From Nageia nagi (lineage: Eukaryota; Pinophyta), in the NCBI GenBank assembly GCA_050084985.1, contig JBITNC010000001.1:202802001-202866000 (forward strand): DNA of 64,000 nt. The letters are read 5' to 3'. Below are positions 36,501 to 50,047 of the stretch, in pieces. The position numbers and the translations under genes were made by a program. Numbering within the stretch: position 1 is the first letter of the stretch; each line of letters begins with the position of its first letter. The notes under the pieces were generated by a model that worked only from the letters and a program-made list of their open reading frames with translations, was not told the DNA's origin and did no database searches.

Positions 36501-37626
36501 ATATAAAAAACATAATAATATTCAAAGATAAAGGATTATACATTTCTCAACCCTAATCTTAGTCATTTATTTATATATCACATATTAAATTTGATTGTAT
36601 AGTCAAATTATTATAATAAGTTAGTAATTATATTAACTTATTTATTGTGCAAGAAATTGGGCATTACATTAGGGTTTCAACATTTCATTAATAATGATGA
36701 CTAGGGTCCATTAAAAACTCATACTATTTATTCTAATATGAGTATATTTAATCACATAAGAATTATTTATGATAATGGAACAATACTAAGGTATTTGTTT
36801 TGCTAAAAATAAAAAAGTTTATGTTTATAAAGATTATTGTGAATCTATGATTTTGAAACTAATACAAAACCATTAAAAGTTATGAATATATTATAATTTT
36901 TAATGAATTATTATCTATTTAGTAAATGAATAACCTTTTAGGGCTAGAATATAGAAACATTATTGTAAATGCATTAGGGTTTTAGTTTATTGAATAAGTG
37001 GTAGTAGTCAAGGATTCTAGATCAAGTTTATAATTGAAGTGTAAAAATTTGAGTAAGAATATGATATACAAATCAATACAATGGTTATTTGTACTATTTA
37101 TGGATTCCCATTTCAATACAAATATATAAAATACTATAATCATACAACTCTAAATCCATTATATTTGCACGCAAATAAAAGAAAAGGGTATAATTGGCTC
37201 GTTAGGTATTGATACTAACAAGTACAATGTGTAACATATTATTCTTAGAAATGTTTAGTAACTATAGGGTTTAATTTCATGTTCTTTATTGAGAGTAGGA
37301 AAACATCTAGAACTAATATTCCTATAATATGATTAGGATAGAAGATATTGAAATATTAATATAGAACTTGTATAAGGATATTAATGATGCCTATAAATCT
37401 ACTAAGGTATTATGACTAATATGATAAATTGTAATAAGAGTATAAAAATAGTAATGGTATAGAGTGTAGGTTATCTATCACAACAAAGGAATTCTAGTAA
37501 TATGGATTGTTATAGTAAGTATAAATTACAACAAAATAATCTTTAACCAAAGTTACAATGTAATTATTATGAAACTTTGTAGTGGTTAAATGACTAAAGC
37601 TGATTGTACAAATATAGGATATATAA
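33501..37626. other. Non-coding stretch with a candidate LTR start
   Basis: No coding similarity on either strand. At 35272 the words TGTAGACCCCTCAAAATTGC resemble LTR starts at 37627 and 45940. No matching PPT or partner end could be fixed. Confidence 0.4.
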
Positions 37627-40600
37627 TGTAGAAACCTCAAAATTACATATCTAAAGTTTGCATGTCCTATCTAGTAGGATATATAATATTAGTTTATAAA
37701 CCCTAATTGGGATGTCAATCAACCAATCGATATGTCAATTAGGTTTTAGTATTGTATATAAGTCATATTCATTTCATTTTGTTTCCCATAACTCTATTTT
37801 AAATTTTGAATTTTTTTATCATACAAGCTAAACCTTAACTTGCATTTGAGCACTCGAACATAAATATTGTATGGTTTTAGGAGAAACCATGAGCATATAA
37901 AGGATCCATTTTCCTTTTTGAAAGCATATTGAGGTATAATAATGATTTATTAATATTGTGTGCTTTCATTTTAGGTCAATTTCTTCTATTTTTTGCAGTG
38001 AGGTAGATTCTATAATATACAATAATGATCCACTATTAGTTTAGCTATAACAATTTTGTATCCTTATCATAAGGTTTTTTTATTTTTTGTTATCAAAATT
38101 TTGAGGTTCTCTAGATATCGCTATGATCGACTGCTTGGTTGGTTGATCAACCTATTGGTTAGTATTGCTAATGAATCCTCATTATACCAATTAGGATCAA
38201 AGCATGTAATCTTTCATCTGCTATAGATGGTTGAATATGATTTTTTTTTAATTAATAAATCATATTTATTACATTAATAAATAATATTATAAAAGGGTGT
38301 AAATGCACCACAAGCAATATAATGAGCATATAACAATGTAAAATTTGTAGATATCAAGAAGATAAAATCATCTATAAAAGAAGATAAAAGCAACATATTC
38401 CATATGTAAGTAAATCTAAAGAATGCATCATAAATACAATGATGTATATTATCACCACCTCTCCTACTTGGATTTATGATACCCTCTTTATACATATCAT
38501 CTTCAGTATTTACATGAGGGTATATATCTTAAAATGAATGATATTGATGCCCTTAATTTGACTCTTAATGGTGCACATGATATTCTTATTACATACTAAA
38601 TATTTGTAATTTGACTACCTAAATCTTATTGATGATCATAAGATATTCATGTGGCCACTTGTTCTGCATGTACTTGCAAACATTATCACATAATGAGGTT
38701 TGCACATCAACTAAAGATCATATATGGATTACATTTGTTCAAATATATATTGTAGATATATTAATGAATTATTTATTTAATTAATTATTTATGATTTACA
38801 TTTTTATGAACCCAACTGTTTCAAATAATTTTATCTCCTAGTGAAATATTTTATGCAGATATAAGGAGTTTCATTTGATAATATTTTTCTCTTAAGTATT
38901 TATTGGCCATTGCTTCAGTAGATACCAAGGTTGAGATGTTGAAGTATGATTGCATTGAGATCTTTGATCCCTCTAATATTTCAAGGGAATAATGTTCCAT
39001 GACGTGTAATATTGATGTTTTAGCCATTATTTTGAAGGTTTTAATATTTATACATTTGGCCATTATTGTAGTAAACACTAGTATAGATCTGTTGGGAAAG
39101 CAGTTTAAAAGGAAGCAATCAAGAACATAAGTTTTAAATCCAAAAGAAGTGAATAAGCACTATCTATAAATAAAATAATAAAAAATGAGAAAAAACATGG
39201 TCTATCACATGATCTGATTGGATATTCCTTAGGTACTTATCTAGGTGTCCATTCCTCCTTTTTAGTAGCCTCTTAATTACCCTCTAGTTACCATCTGCAA
39301 TTTCATCAAATTGAAAGTAAAACCCAACAAAATAGGCAAGTAAACTCAATCCCACTTCATGATGAAAACACACTCAAACTCATCAATAGAGCAAGGAAAA
39401 TACTAGGTCAACAACTCAGAGGGAGTTGATAGAGCAACAACAAGGTAGGTATTTGGATGAAAATGATTGACATTTTTATCTTCTTCCCCTTTTTGTTATA
39501 ATTTTTTTAAAATTGTAACTTATGTTTGTATTTTTAAAATATAAAAATTGATGCATTAAATAGTGATTTTTATTATTTTTTTGAGAAAAAATATGTTATT
39601 TACATTCCATTTCCTTTTCAAAAATGAATTCAACAAATTTCAAAGTGTTGATGCCCTGAAAAGTGTCTATGCTCTTTTTTATTATTAATTTTATAATGCT
39701 TGCAAAATATTTCATTTCCCTAAATATCTATTATGTACATATGACTATTTCATAAATTTGCATTCTAATGATTTTAAATAACAAATTTCTTGAAGACATG
39801 TTTCAAAAATTCCATGAAAATCATGGCATTCGCATCATGCTACTACTATCTTTAAGGCACTTATGCCATAACATTCAATGATTTTATTGTAAAGTTTTTC
39901 CTATTCGCTGATATTAGGTTGTTACTTCTCTAAATATCTGGTATTCACAAACATAATATTTAAATTTCTATTGATTACTTCATAAAAGCAATGTATGTTC
40001 TACTAACAATATATGAAATTATAGGCCATGGTAATCCTATGAGTTTTAATTTTCAAATTTGCAAGTCATATTATCATATGATTACATAATATATGTTAAG
40101 CATGGGGCACATCATGACCTCATTAACTTAATGATCATCTTGAAAGTCTATAAGTAACAATGATTATAGTATACAAAATATATATTATACCAATTTCATT
40201 CTTTCTCTATTGTTGATTATTCTTTCACTTAATGTAATCTATATAGTATCATATATTTTATTTCTAATAGATCATATCAAAGAGTAGGATGCAAGTTATC
40301 ATCAAGCCTCTGCATATAGGATATCATTTTGGCTTGATCACCATACAAAAGCAAAAGCTATGGGAAATCCAATACCAAAAGGGGAAAAATATGATATCAT
40401 ATTCAACATAACAATCATTTGAGGGAGGTACACTTTACTATTGTAAATTTTCTATTTCTCTAGAACTATTTGGATTCTTCAATTTCAAAATGCTTTTTCA
40501 TTTCAGATCCAAAGTGGGGAAAAATGTATATGCCTAAAAATGATTTATTAATTATTTATTTAATAAATTATATTTTATACTTCTTTAAATAATAAAAGTA

Positions 40601-41939
40601 ATAATTATAAATATTAAGATAAAGATATTATTACATGGCAATACCATGCTCTACAATCAATGCAGTATCTTTAATCATAATTTATATTTACAAGTATCTT
40701 GAATATTACAAATATTATGTTAGTTCTATAAGATGACTTTCACTTCTTTCTATGTCCTTACATATTATAAATCGAGGAGTTGGAGGTTTACATCCCTATT
40801 AGATATCTTTGATAGGTGGTTGTTCCATATTATCATACTTTTAGTATCTCTATATGCCACCTAGTTGAGAATCTATTATGCTACAAGCTTTTGTTGCTTG
40901 CTATCTCTTGCGCATTTTCTAACTCTGCAAGTTTCAAGGCATCCTTACCTTAAGAGTAGATTGTAACCATAGTGTCAACATCATGATTCTTTATGATCTA
41001 GAGAATTAGATCTTGAGGATTATTACCATTGGTATAGGAAATAGAATTTATTTATACACTCACCCTAGATCTGGTATGATCCTCTGATTATCTATGTTAC
41101 ACTTTGAGGATTATATATATCTCTTTTTATCAAACAAGGTGCATACTTTTCATAAAATAATAATTATATAATTGAATAAGTGTCATCTTTTTAATAGACT
41201 TATAATTTTTATGTTCTTCATTGATTCCTTAACATTGGATATTCGAGGTAGTTTTCCTATTTCTTATATTTTCAATTTGGAATATATTTGATCCATACTA
41301 TTTATTTTGCACATCTTAGTTTCTATTTTGAAATCAAAAATAAAAAAATCCAAAAAAATTAAAATAGAAAAATCATCATTTTAGGTAGGAGTGCTTGCAT
41401 TTTCTAAAAAGGGTAACTTCGCATCCATTTAGTTGCATTATCATATATTGCTTTTAGCATTGCATTAATCACACATTGAGCATAGGTTTTTGTTGATGCC
41501 CATAGATATTTCTTCCCAAGGCCTCACCTAGACTTGGAGGTCATTACTAAGGTGGGCCACTTGATGTGATCCTTAAATGATTCGTATCCCTAAAGATTGA
41601 ACCTTACCTAGAAATAATTGATTAGATTCACCCAAGGAAACTAAACAAGAATTTAATTTACCATTAAAATCAATTAATATTAATCAAGATAAGAGTCCAA
41701 TTAAATAAATAATCAAATAAAATAAGATAAATCACTACTACAATATTTTTATCTTTTATGATTTGATCATACATGATTGTTTTAATATCATACATGGTTT
41801 TTGTTAATTAACTTTGCATCCACTAAACAAGAGCATAAAAATACTCTAAGTTGTGTGTTTATTTTATTTTTATTCATTGGAACTATTAGGATATTTTTTT
41901 TCTTTCATATTTGAGCAAGAAATTATCTTGATGTGAATT
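37627..41939. other. Non-coding stretch, candidate LTR starts
   Basis: Begins with TGTAGAAACCTCAAAATTAC, similar to the LTR start at 45940, followed by an AATTGGGATGTCAATCA block and a TATATAAG word near 37756. At 40525 another possible LTR start, TGTATATGCCTAAAAATG, follows a purine tract (AAAGTGGGGAAAAA), with a TATAAAT word near 40768. A possible PBS-like word, TTGATGCCCA, lies near 41492. One of these may be the 5' LTR of the gag unit at 41940-44200, but I could not show which. Confidence 0.35.
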
Positions 41940-44200
41940 TATTCGAGACATGATATCAAGCAAGAACTAAAGCAAAACAAGAAATGAAAGATGGAAATCA
42001 AAATTATCAATATTAACCTTATCCTAGGAGCATTGACCCTATCTTGAATACCAATCCATTGTTATAAGGTCCTAGTCATTCTCATCAAGATGTCATTGAT
42101 TTTCAAGACCTTTTCATGAGTGATCCTAGTTTTTAAAGATTTTTTGAATGATTTAAGGTTAATCGACATATTTTATTTTTACCAAAATATCAAATTGTTG
42201 AAATCCAATATGAACATGAGGAGCCTACATTGATTGATTTTGATAATCCTCATCCTTGATACTAACCAATTGTGGCTAAATTATATTTTCCTTATTCTTA
42301 TTAAGAGCCATAATAACCATAAATCTTATCAGCTTAAAAATGCAATTCATCATTACGATCCTTCTTATAAGGTTTAAGAAAATAAATAATATGATTATAC
42401 CTTGACCAATTTAAGGAAATTTATGATTATAAAGTTACCTTATCAATATGTGATTGATAAAATTACTTAATCTTCCTTTATTCTATCATCTAAAATTATT
42501 GCAAGTATGCCTTATTCTTCTAATCAAGAGCAAGAATTATCAACAAGTTAGCCCCTAGCTATATAAATCCCATAAACAAGTTTTCCTTCTTAACATATAT
42601 CTCAAGCATAGTAATAATTAATTTTAATCAAGAATCCACATTCTCTCTTTTGAATAAAAAAGTTATACCTTCAAGCCCCCTTATTGTTCCATCTAATTAA
42701 GTGATCACAAATAAAAAAATTACTTCACAAGGCCTAGGGGTATATCCAAATATCAAGCCTTTGAGGATCCCTAATCAAAATCAACTTCAACCTTATCAAG
42801 TTTCTCATGTTGTATAGCTTAATATTTCTTATCAATCAAGCCAACATGATCTAATTATGATACAAATAAACTTTCATCAACTGGATCCTCAAAATATCAT
42901 AAATCAATTCTATCAACATATAAGTCAATCCCAACATTTTTAGGATGTTTTTAATCAACCATCATAACAACCTCAAGGATACATTGATCACATGGATCAT
43001 CCACCTAATCCATATTATATTTTACAAAGTAATTTTGTTCCTAATCAAACATGTAATCAACCATTGGGATAAATCATGCAACAAGATCATAAACCAATAT
43101 ATCAAATGAAAAGCATGGCTAATCAACAACCTCCAATAGTGCATGATGAAATTTTGAAGAGGTTACAAGAAATGGAACTCAATATTAATAGTTAAAGAAA
43201 AATCAATATATATTATCACTTAATTGTCAATGAACTAATCAACCCTATGGTTCCTATAAATCAATTCCATTACAAGTTTGAAGTGCCTAATATTGATAAT
43301 TTAAAAGGGAAAGAATATCTAAGGGAGTCCTTAAGACAATTCAAGTACTCTTTTTACATCATAAGCAAAGATGATATGCTCATGCTTTGAACATTTTTAA
43401 TAATATTATCAAGAAAGGATTTTGATTGGTAAAACAACTTAGCCCAATATAATATATACTCTGATGAGAAATTAACTAATCTCTTTTTGGGCCACTTTTT
43501 CATCAAAATGAGAAAGAGAGTGTCCACCATAAACTTAAGAAAAATCTCTCAATTTGGTGATGAGTTGATCAAAAATTATGTAACAATATGGAGAGATATC
43601 ATGTTAGATTTTCTATCTTCCTTTATATAAGAAGATCTCATAAAATTATTTAACAAAATTTGTAATAAGAAAATATCTTAAATATTTCTAATTCAATAAC
43701 ATAAGTATTTTTAGGAAGAATTATTAGAAACAAAGCTTATCAAAGAATGTAAGATCCAATCATTTGACATCAAGTTACATAAAAAGAATAATAAATTTGA
43801 TCCAAACAACAATAATAGTGGAAATAAAAACCAAACATATCAAAATCCATATAATAATTAAATATATTATGATGCCAATCAAGCAAAACCTATCATACTA
43901 ATACAACAACAAAAAGCTCCTTAATAATGAATTTTGTATTAGCTATGTCAAAAATAATAATCAAGTGCAAAAGAAAAAGAGTTCTTTCACTCCTCTAGTA
44001 GATTCTTTACCTGATATATTACAATAATTAACTCAAGAAAATGTCATAGCATTTCTAAAAGTAAAAGAGAATCCTTATGTGTCCACTTGACCTTAGTACA
44101 AAGAGAATGAGTTTTATAAGTATCATAGGTATAAGAGACATAACACAAATGGGTGTGTGTGATTGAAGCATGTGATTCAAGATATTATAGACAATGAGAA
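41940..44200 (+). pseudogene. Gypsy gag pseudogene
   Basis: A Gln/Asn-rich leader is followed by a gag core at about 43250-43760: HYKFEVPNIDNLKGKEYLRE, LRQFKYSFYIISKDDMLML, LTNLFLGHFFIKMRKRVSTI and ELIKNYVTIWRDIMLDFL. An Asn-rich linker follows. A degenerate zinc knuckle lies near 44105-44190 (YKYHRYKRHNTNGC, then VIQDIIDNEK), where the first Cys is lost. Stops and frameshifts are frequent. No protease, RT or integrase follows before the PPT at 45927, so the source element seems to have been gag-only. Confidence 0.72.
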
Positions 44201-45926
44201 AATATAAAAAAATAAATCCAATTAGAATCTCTAATTAACGGTTGGGATTTTTCAACAACCCTTTTACTAATCATGATGTAAATCAAGTGAATGCATATTA
44301 TAGTATGGAGCCACAATCTTCTTATGAATTTGTTGGATAAGCAAATTAGTTCAACCATATTCTTGATAATTGATCATGAGTCATAATATTTGCATTAAAA
44401 ATTATCATTTTTTCTTTCATCAAGTTCATTTTCATCTTATCATCTTAGGAGTAAATACTAGAGCCTACTCCTCTTTTACAGTCTTCCAAAAATGGAGACT
44501 ACATGGTAGGAAAAAAGTTACTCATATCCATATTTTCTTAATCATTTATATTCATCATTGTTGTTCATAATTTCTTATCATGTCATGATATTTTATTTAT
44601 TATCATTATATATATCATTTTGTATGTTATTCTTATTTGTATTGGCTTATCATCATTATCCTTGTGCTTTCATCAAGCATCCCTTACATCTTATCATCAT
44701 CATCATATAATCATAGGCATATATCTTTGAGGTTTATTTGATTAAACATCATTATCACTTCCCATAGGCCTTATTTACCAATGAGGATATAACCACTTAG
44801 GTCATAATAATATTATTAGTTTTCCTTACAATCAATATATTATAGTTGATCATTGATTACTAACTATCATAGTTTCTAAGGGAAATATAGTCTTATGTAA
44901 CAAGTGATAATGAATTTGAGATGGACAAATCTCTTTTCTCATGTTTGAATATTTATCATTCATTAATGAGAAATAATAATGTATTATCATTATGATGATA
45001 TTTAAGCTTTTATATGATATCATCATAGCATGATAAATGAGCACTTAACAATGATCAATTGATATTTTATTCATATCATCTTTGTTCACCCATTATACCA
45101 TAGTTTGAGAGTCAAGGTATAGCCTCTCTCATGTCAAGGTCAATATCCCCACATCCAAACATATTGGTAACACATCATACATATTAAATATTTATCATTA
45201 TCCTTGAGATAATACTTTTCTTACCATTACTTGAAGAAAAGTTATCATAATCTCACTGTGATCATATAATTAGCATTATCCTCCTTACGATATATTAAAT
45301 ATGGGGTGAGGAGAGAATTTCTTTATAATACACTTAACATGGGATAAAGAAGTCATATTGATATAATTTTAATTATCATAGCATTACCCCTTATGACCCA
45401 TTAAACATGGATAAAGGTAATAATTAGAATTTCCATCTTTATCTACCATTACTTGGGTAATATCATTTCGAACATCATCACTTATGATCTATTCAATAAG
45501 AGGTAAGGTAATAATTATAAATATCATCCCTTATATACCATTACTTAGGGAAATTATATAATTATACTCCCTTTTATACCATTACTTGGGGAAAGGATAA
45601 CATTATCACTTTATTTGCCATTACATTGGGTAAAGTTAGCATGATCACATCATTGAGCATAATATGTTATAAGCCAAATATAATAGCATGTTATCATAAA
45701 TTATATTATTTAGCATTTTCCATATATTTGAGAGCATTTAGAACTTATCTCTTAGCATGAGGTAGGTTTTCCTTCCTACACCCATCCACCATCCTTATCA
45801 ATAAAATATTATTGAGCATTGATTGTTGTGTCATCATCATCATGTCATTGATCAAGGTTAATATTTCATCAAAAAATCATGATATATTTCACTTTTATGC
45901 TAAGTATTTCTTACAAGACTTAGCTT
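44201..45926 (+). other. Non-coding 3' region of the gag unit
   Basis: AT-rich, no coding similarity. It contains several near-repeats of a phrase with CATTACTTGGGG/AA followed by ATTATCA (about 45440-45640), perhaps a decayed minisatellite. It ends at the polypurine tract. Confidence 0.45.
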
Positions 45927-45939
45927 AAAAGGGGGCATA
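45927..45939 (+). promoter_or_regulatory. Polypurine tract of the gag unit
   Basis: AAAAGGGGGCATA directly before TG at 45940. Confidence 0.72.
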
Positions 45940-46164
45940 TGTAGATATCTCAAAATTACGTATATTGAGCCTATTCATCCTAGCCAATAAAAATATCAAT
46001 TAACCTAGTCATTCATGGTCAAATTAGCCAATTAGGTCTCTCTACAAACCAACATGTTATAAATAATAATAATTAGGGTTATTCACAACATATTCAATTT
46101 AATTAATTAACCTAAAAAATAATAGTAAATGATGATATGAAAGAGATGATAATGATCTAATTGA
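45940..46164 (+). repeat. Start of 3' LTR, gag unit
   Basis: Begins TGTAGATATCTCAAAATTAC after a good polypurine tract and includes a TATAAATAATA word near 46062. It seems to be cut by the minus-strand element whose LTR ends at 46756. The right boundary given here is approximate. Confidence 0.5.
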
Positions 46165-46756
46165 TGTTGACCTATGAAATTGAATTCATGAAAGATACAA
46201 ACTTGTACTTTACTTGTCATGATTAACAAAGATGATATTCAATCAAAAAAGTATGAATAATGAGCTTACCTAAACAATAGAGCCACAAATACAACCTCAA
46301 CACACAACCAATGCTAGCATCCTAGAGGTGTCACTTGGTTATGTTTCCAAATTTCCTTTCCTTTTTACTCAATGTCATCTTCACACCTTTGATGCTTAAA
46401 ATATTATGTACAAATGGATAGAAAAGATTATAGGAATGCAAATATTAGAGTAGAAATGATAGGTGGCATTAAGAAATATCAATACAAAATGATACAAGTA
46501 TATTTCCTCCTTTCAAATATTCATGATCATATCATAATTTCTTATACACAACCAATCCACCTTTATAGGTAATAGGTCTAGTGCCAAGGCTCATCCTTAG
46601 GCTCATTGTGATTTTGGGAAGACCTGTTATCATAAAATATGAAGGTAGATGAGATTACAAAATGATAAGATCGTTTATTTAATAAAATAAATAAATCATT
46701 TCTAATACCTAAAAGGGTATTTTAATTAAATTAAAATTCTTTTTTAGGTATTAACA
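46165..46756 (-). repeat. 3' LTR of the minus-strand Tat/Ogre element
   Basis: On the minus strand it starts TGTTAATACCTAAAAAAG at 46756, directly after a purine tract. The other end is uncertain. TG at 46165 is a guess from the TGTTGACC word there. A possible splice-donor-like leader occurs near 46265 on the minus strand. The 5' LTR lies outside the window. Confidence 0.6.
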
Positions 46757-46772
46757 TATGCCCCACTTTGAA
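46757..46772 (-). promoter_or_regulatory. Polypurine tract of the minus-strand Tat/Ogre element
   Basis: The minus strand reads CAAAGTGGGGCATA directly before the LTR start. Confidence 0.78.
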
Positions 46773-47136
46773 TATGATTTAATTCTTTTGTGATAAAAGA
46801 TAATCAAAACATGAATTAAAAGTATAACAAGAAAAGTAAGAAAGTACTCTTTGAAAATTAGTCTCACTATGGTAGCTTAAGATGTCCCAATTTTTTACCT
46901 ATATTATGCCCCCTATTTGGATTGGTTACGACATGATGGACCTCTCATCATAGGATTAATCCAAGGAAAAGACAAAGGAATATAACACAAAAGTTTTGAT
47001 AAGAAATATTTTACATAAAGTATCTCAAATATAGACATTGAATATCATGGTATAAAAAGAATGTAAGATATCAAACCTATCCTTGGTAACTTACCCACTA
47101 AGAATCTTGAAGATAAATTGCCAATTTGACTAATTA

Positions 47137-47345
47137 GATTGGTTTCCTAAGCCACAATGGTACCATGGAAATTTTTATATGGATGGCCCTTCCTTATAAA
47201 GGCACAAAATGATAAGATTGAACCTTCCTTACAAAGGCATCAAATGATAAGAATGATCAACTTGGTTTCCCAAGTCATCATGTTTCTATGGAGGTTTTTT
47301 TATAAGAGTGACCCTTTCTTACAAAGGCATCAAATGATAAAAGTA
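47137..47345. repeat. Short tandem repeat in the element's 3' region
   Basis: A phrase beginning TTGGTTTCC and ending in a word like TTACAAAGGCATCAAATGAT occurs at about 47137-47216 and 47261-47341, and the second half alone occurs again at 47222-47250, giving a nested repeat of about 124 bp. Confidence 0.75.
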
Positions 47346-47789
47346 ATAATATGATATGAAAATATTTTTTACATGTGATATGATTTTTATAAGCATTATT
47401 TATGATAAGTATTATTTATAAAAAAAGGAAACTAAAGTAAAGAAATTGATTACCTTTTTCATCGTATTACCATGATCAAGAAAGAAAAATTAAATATTTA
47501 ACATTTTTGACCTCCTTAACATAGTGATGTCGCCAAGAACACATCAACATCATTGGGTTATTGCTTTGTTTTCCTTAAATGTTAGTATCTAGAAATGGTA
47601 AAGTGCATATTTTTATGAAAAAGACTAGAAATAAAAACTTTTTCAAATATATAACATTAATTGGGTTATTTTCTTCTTTTCCTTGAATTATAGATAATTT
47701 ATACACACCTTTTTCATAATTTGGAATGAAAATATAAGGACCTATTGAGTTAGTTTCAAATTTACCTTTCCTTTTTTTTTTCTAATGCT

Positions 47790-48640
47790 TTTATGTTGGG
47801 AAGATTTTTATTTAAGATTGGATCACCAACCTTGAACTCTTTAGTCTTGATCTTTTTGCTATAGGTTTTTTGGATTCAAGAATGATAGAAATGAAAATGT
47901 TCTAGAGCATTAACCTTTTTTTCATATAGAACCTCTAGTTAGGCTAATCTAGCTTTTCTCATATCTTAATCAATAATGATCCCATCTAGTGACACATGTA
48001 GCGATGGAATCTCTAGTTCTAATGGAACTACAACTTCATCACCATACATTAAGGAGAAATGAGGTGCCCCGATGGAAGTTCTTATTCCTATTCTATAAGC
48101 TCAAAAAGCATAAAGGAGTTGTTTATGCCAATATTTACCATGCTTTGAAATATTTTTGGATAGGATACTTTTTATAAATTTGTTATAAGATTTGAATTGA
48201 CCATTACCTTAAGGATAATAAGGTGTAGAGAATTTCCTTTCAATACGATACTCATCATAAAAATATTTAACTTCTTTACCTATAAAGCTTGTACCATTAT
48301 CCACAAATAATTTAGAAGGCACACCATTTCTAGAAATGATAAATTCAATAAGAAATTCAATAGTCTTAACTCCTTTTGCTAACTTCATGTGGATAGATTC
48401 CACCTATTTTGTGAAGTATTTTGTAGATGCAATGATAAAATTATGGCCATATATTGAAAAAAGATTAATTTTACCAATAAAATCAAGTACCCAAATAGAA
48501 AAATGCCAAGGAGAAATAATAGAGTGCAATCCATGAGAAGGAGAAGGTTGAAGCTTAGCATTCTTTTGATAGTGTTCACATTATTAACATGCAATTCATA
48601 ATCTTCAAGCATAGTAGAACAATAATAACCTAGTCTAAGA
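47790..48640 (-). pseudogene. Gypsy integrase core and C-terminal part
   Basis: The open frame 48209-48403 covers the core (ESIHMKLAKGVKTIEFLIEF, then NGVPSKLFVDNGTSFIGKEV), and a further part at 47800-48020 has LEIPSLHVSLDGIIID and KIKTKEFKVGDPILN, the usual C-terminal tail. The second catalytic Asp is kept (VDNGT), but the first position reads Lys before YFTK, and the Trp after it is a stop. The enzyme would have inserted the element DNA. Confidence 0.78.
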
Positions 48641-48664
48641 AATTTTTGATAAATAAAGTTAGCA

Positions 48665-49105
48665 TTAATGAAGGGCCATTTCTACTTCATGTGTCATTAA
48701 ACATCTAAGTATAGTACCATCAAAAGACCTTATATATAACAACTCACTAATGATTACATATTTTGTAGCTAGCTTTTTAAGTCTAATTCTAGCATTATGA
48801 TAAAAAGAAATAGAAAATACTCCATCTTTAAGATAATAAAAAACATCTTGATTCCATTCACACACATTTATACTAATAGCTCCAAAACATTGATCTTTAA
48901 CAACATGCTCATGAGATGGCTTAGCTATATTTATGATTGTAAGAATAGTTTGTTCATATTCTATGTTAATAGGGGCAAGGAGATTAACACTAGCCATAAC
49001 ATCAACATACCTATTGTTGTATCTTAGAATGCTATAAATTTTATACTCTTTGAAGTATATGAGGATACTTCTCACCATTTCTTTGTATGGATGCAACTTA
49101 GTCTT
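48665..49105 (-). pseudogene. End of second RNase H and integrase N-terminal part
   Basis: From 49105 down: KLHPYKEMVRSILIYFKEYK, then YNNRYVDVMASVNLLAPINI, the standard linker after the second RNase H, and RLKKLATKYVIISELLYIRS at the integrase start. The first 30 bases or so of the open frame (above 49107) belong to the inserted transposon. The frame is intact for about 145 codons, among the longest here. Confidence 0.78.
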
Positions 49106-49106
49106 G

Positions 49107-50047
49107 GGTAAGTGCAAGAAGATGAGTCCCACTTTGGAGGAAGTATTATGAAATGATAAGTTTTTGTATTTGTTTAATAACTTTTTATTTTTTTTATAAT
49201 TGTGAAAAAAATATGTGCATAATATATATACAATTCTTCACAAATTAAAAAATAAATAAAAAATGATAAGTTTAGGTCAAATTATGCTTGTCGAGCATGA
49301 GCACTTTTCAAAATGACAATTAGGGGAATTATAAAAAACATGCTACAAAATCTTTAGTATCTTACATATCTTTACCCAAAAGGATTTAAAAAATATTTTA
49401 ATGTAGGTCCAATTATGCTTTCTAGACATGATGGGGTATGGTATGGAAATTGTATTTTTAAATAGTGGATTTTGTATTTGTTTAATAACTTCTTATTTTT
49501 ATGAAATTGTAAAAAAATAAAAACATGTGCACAATCTACATATAAATCTTTACAAGTTAAAAAAATTAATAATGATAAGTTTAAATCAAATTATGCTGTC
49601 GGACATGAGTACTTTTTGAAATGATAATAAAGGCCAATAAAAAATTAATAAAAAATAGAATATCCATGAAAAATTACAAAAAAATATCCCCCACAATCTC
49701 TAGTTTCTTATGTATCTTTACCCAAAAGGATTAAAAAAATATTTTAATTTAGGTTTAATTATGCTTGCTGGACACGATGGGTATGGTCCCAAAACTATTT
49801 TTTCTTAAACAATGGATTTTAAATAATAAACATGCCTATCAAATATTAATTTCTATCATATAGGCATTATAATAAATTACATATTTGAAAAATATAATTT
49901 GAGAAATATTTTTTTACCTAAGTGACCCTTTTCAAGACTCATAACCTATGTGCTTTAAATTTTGAGATCAAGTTCTACCAAACTTGAAAATCAGGGAAAA
50001 CACTTCACTTTTTGGCAAAAAGTGGGACTCCTATTCTTACAATTACC
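49107..50047. mobile_element. 0.94-kb DNA transposon with terminal inverted repeats
   Basis: The left end GGTAAGTGCAAGAAGATGAG(TCCCACTTT) and the reverse complement of the right end, GGTAATTGTAAGAATAGGAG(TCCCACTTT), match over about 29 bp, and GAGTCCCACTTT is perfect at both. It sits in the second RNase H of the gypsy element, between NIYNMKY and KLHPYKEM. It has no transposase, so it is non-autonomous. Inside are two tandem copies of a roughly 340-bp unit. The target-site duplication is not clear, so the superfamily is undetermined (GGTAA-type ends would fit a Mutator-like element). Confidence 0.72.
49160..49820. repeat. Internal tandem duplication of the TIR transposon
   Basis: Copy A (about 49160-49465) and copy B (about 49468-49820) share TTTGTATTTGTTTAATAACT, AATGATAAGTTTA, ATCTTTACCCAAAAGGATT and AAAATATTTTAAT. 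A phrase near AATTATGCTTGCTGGACATG is found four times, twice per copy. Confidence 0.82.

Noticed and set aside
40525-41490. A complete LTR between the TGTATATGCC start and the TTGATGCCCA word
   Set aside because: The start follows a purine tract and the end precedes a PBS-like word, but I could not find a matching partner LTR, so I list it only as a candidate within a non-coding stretch.
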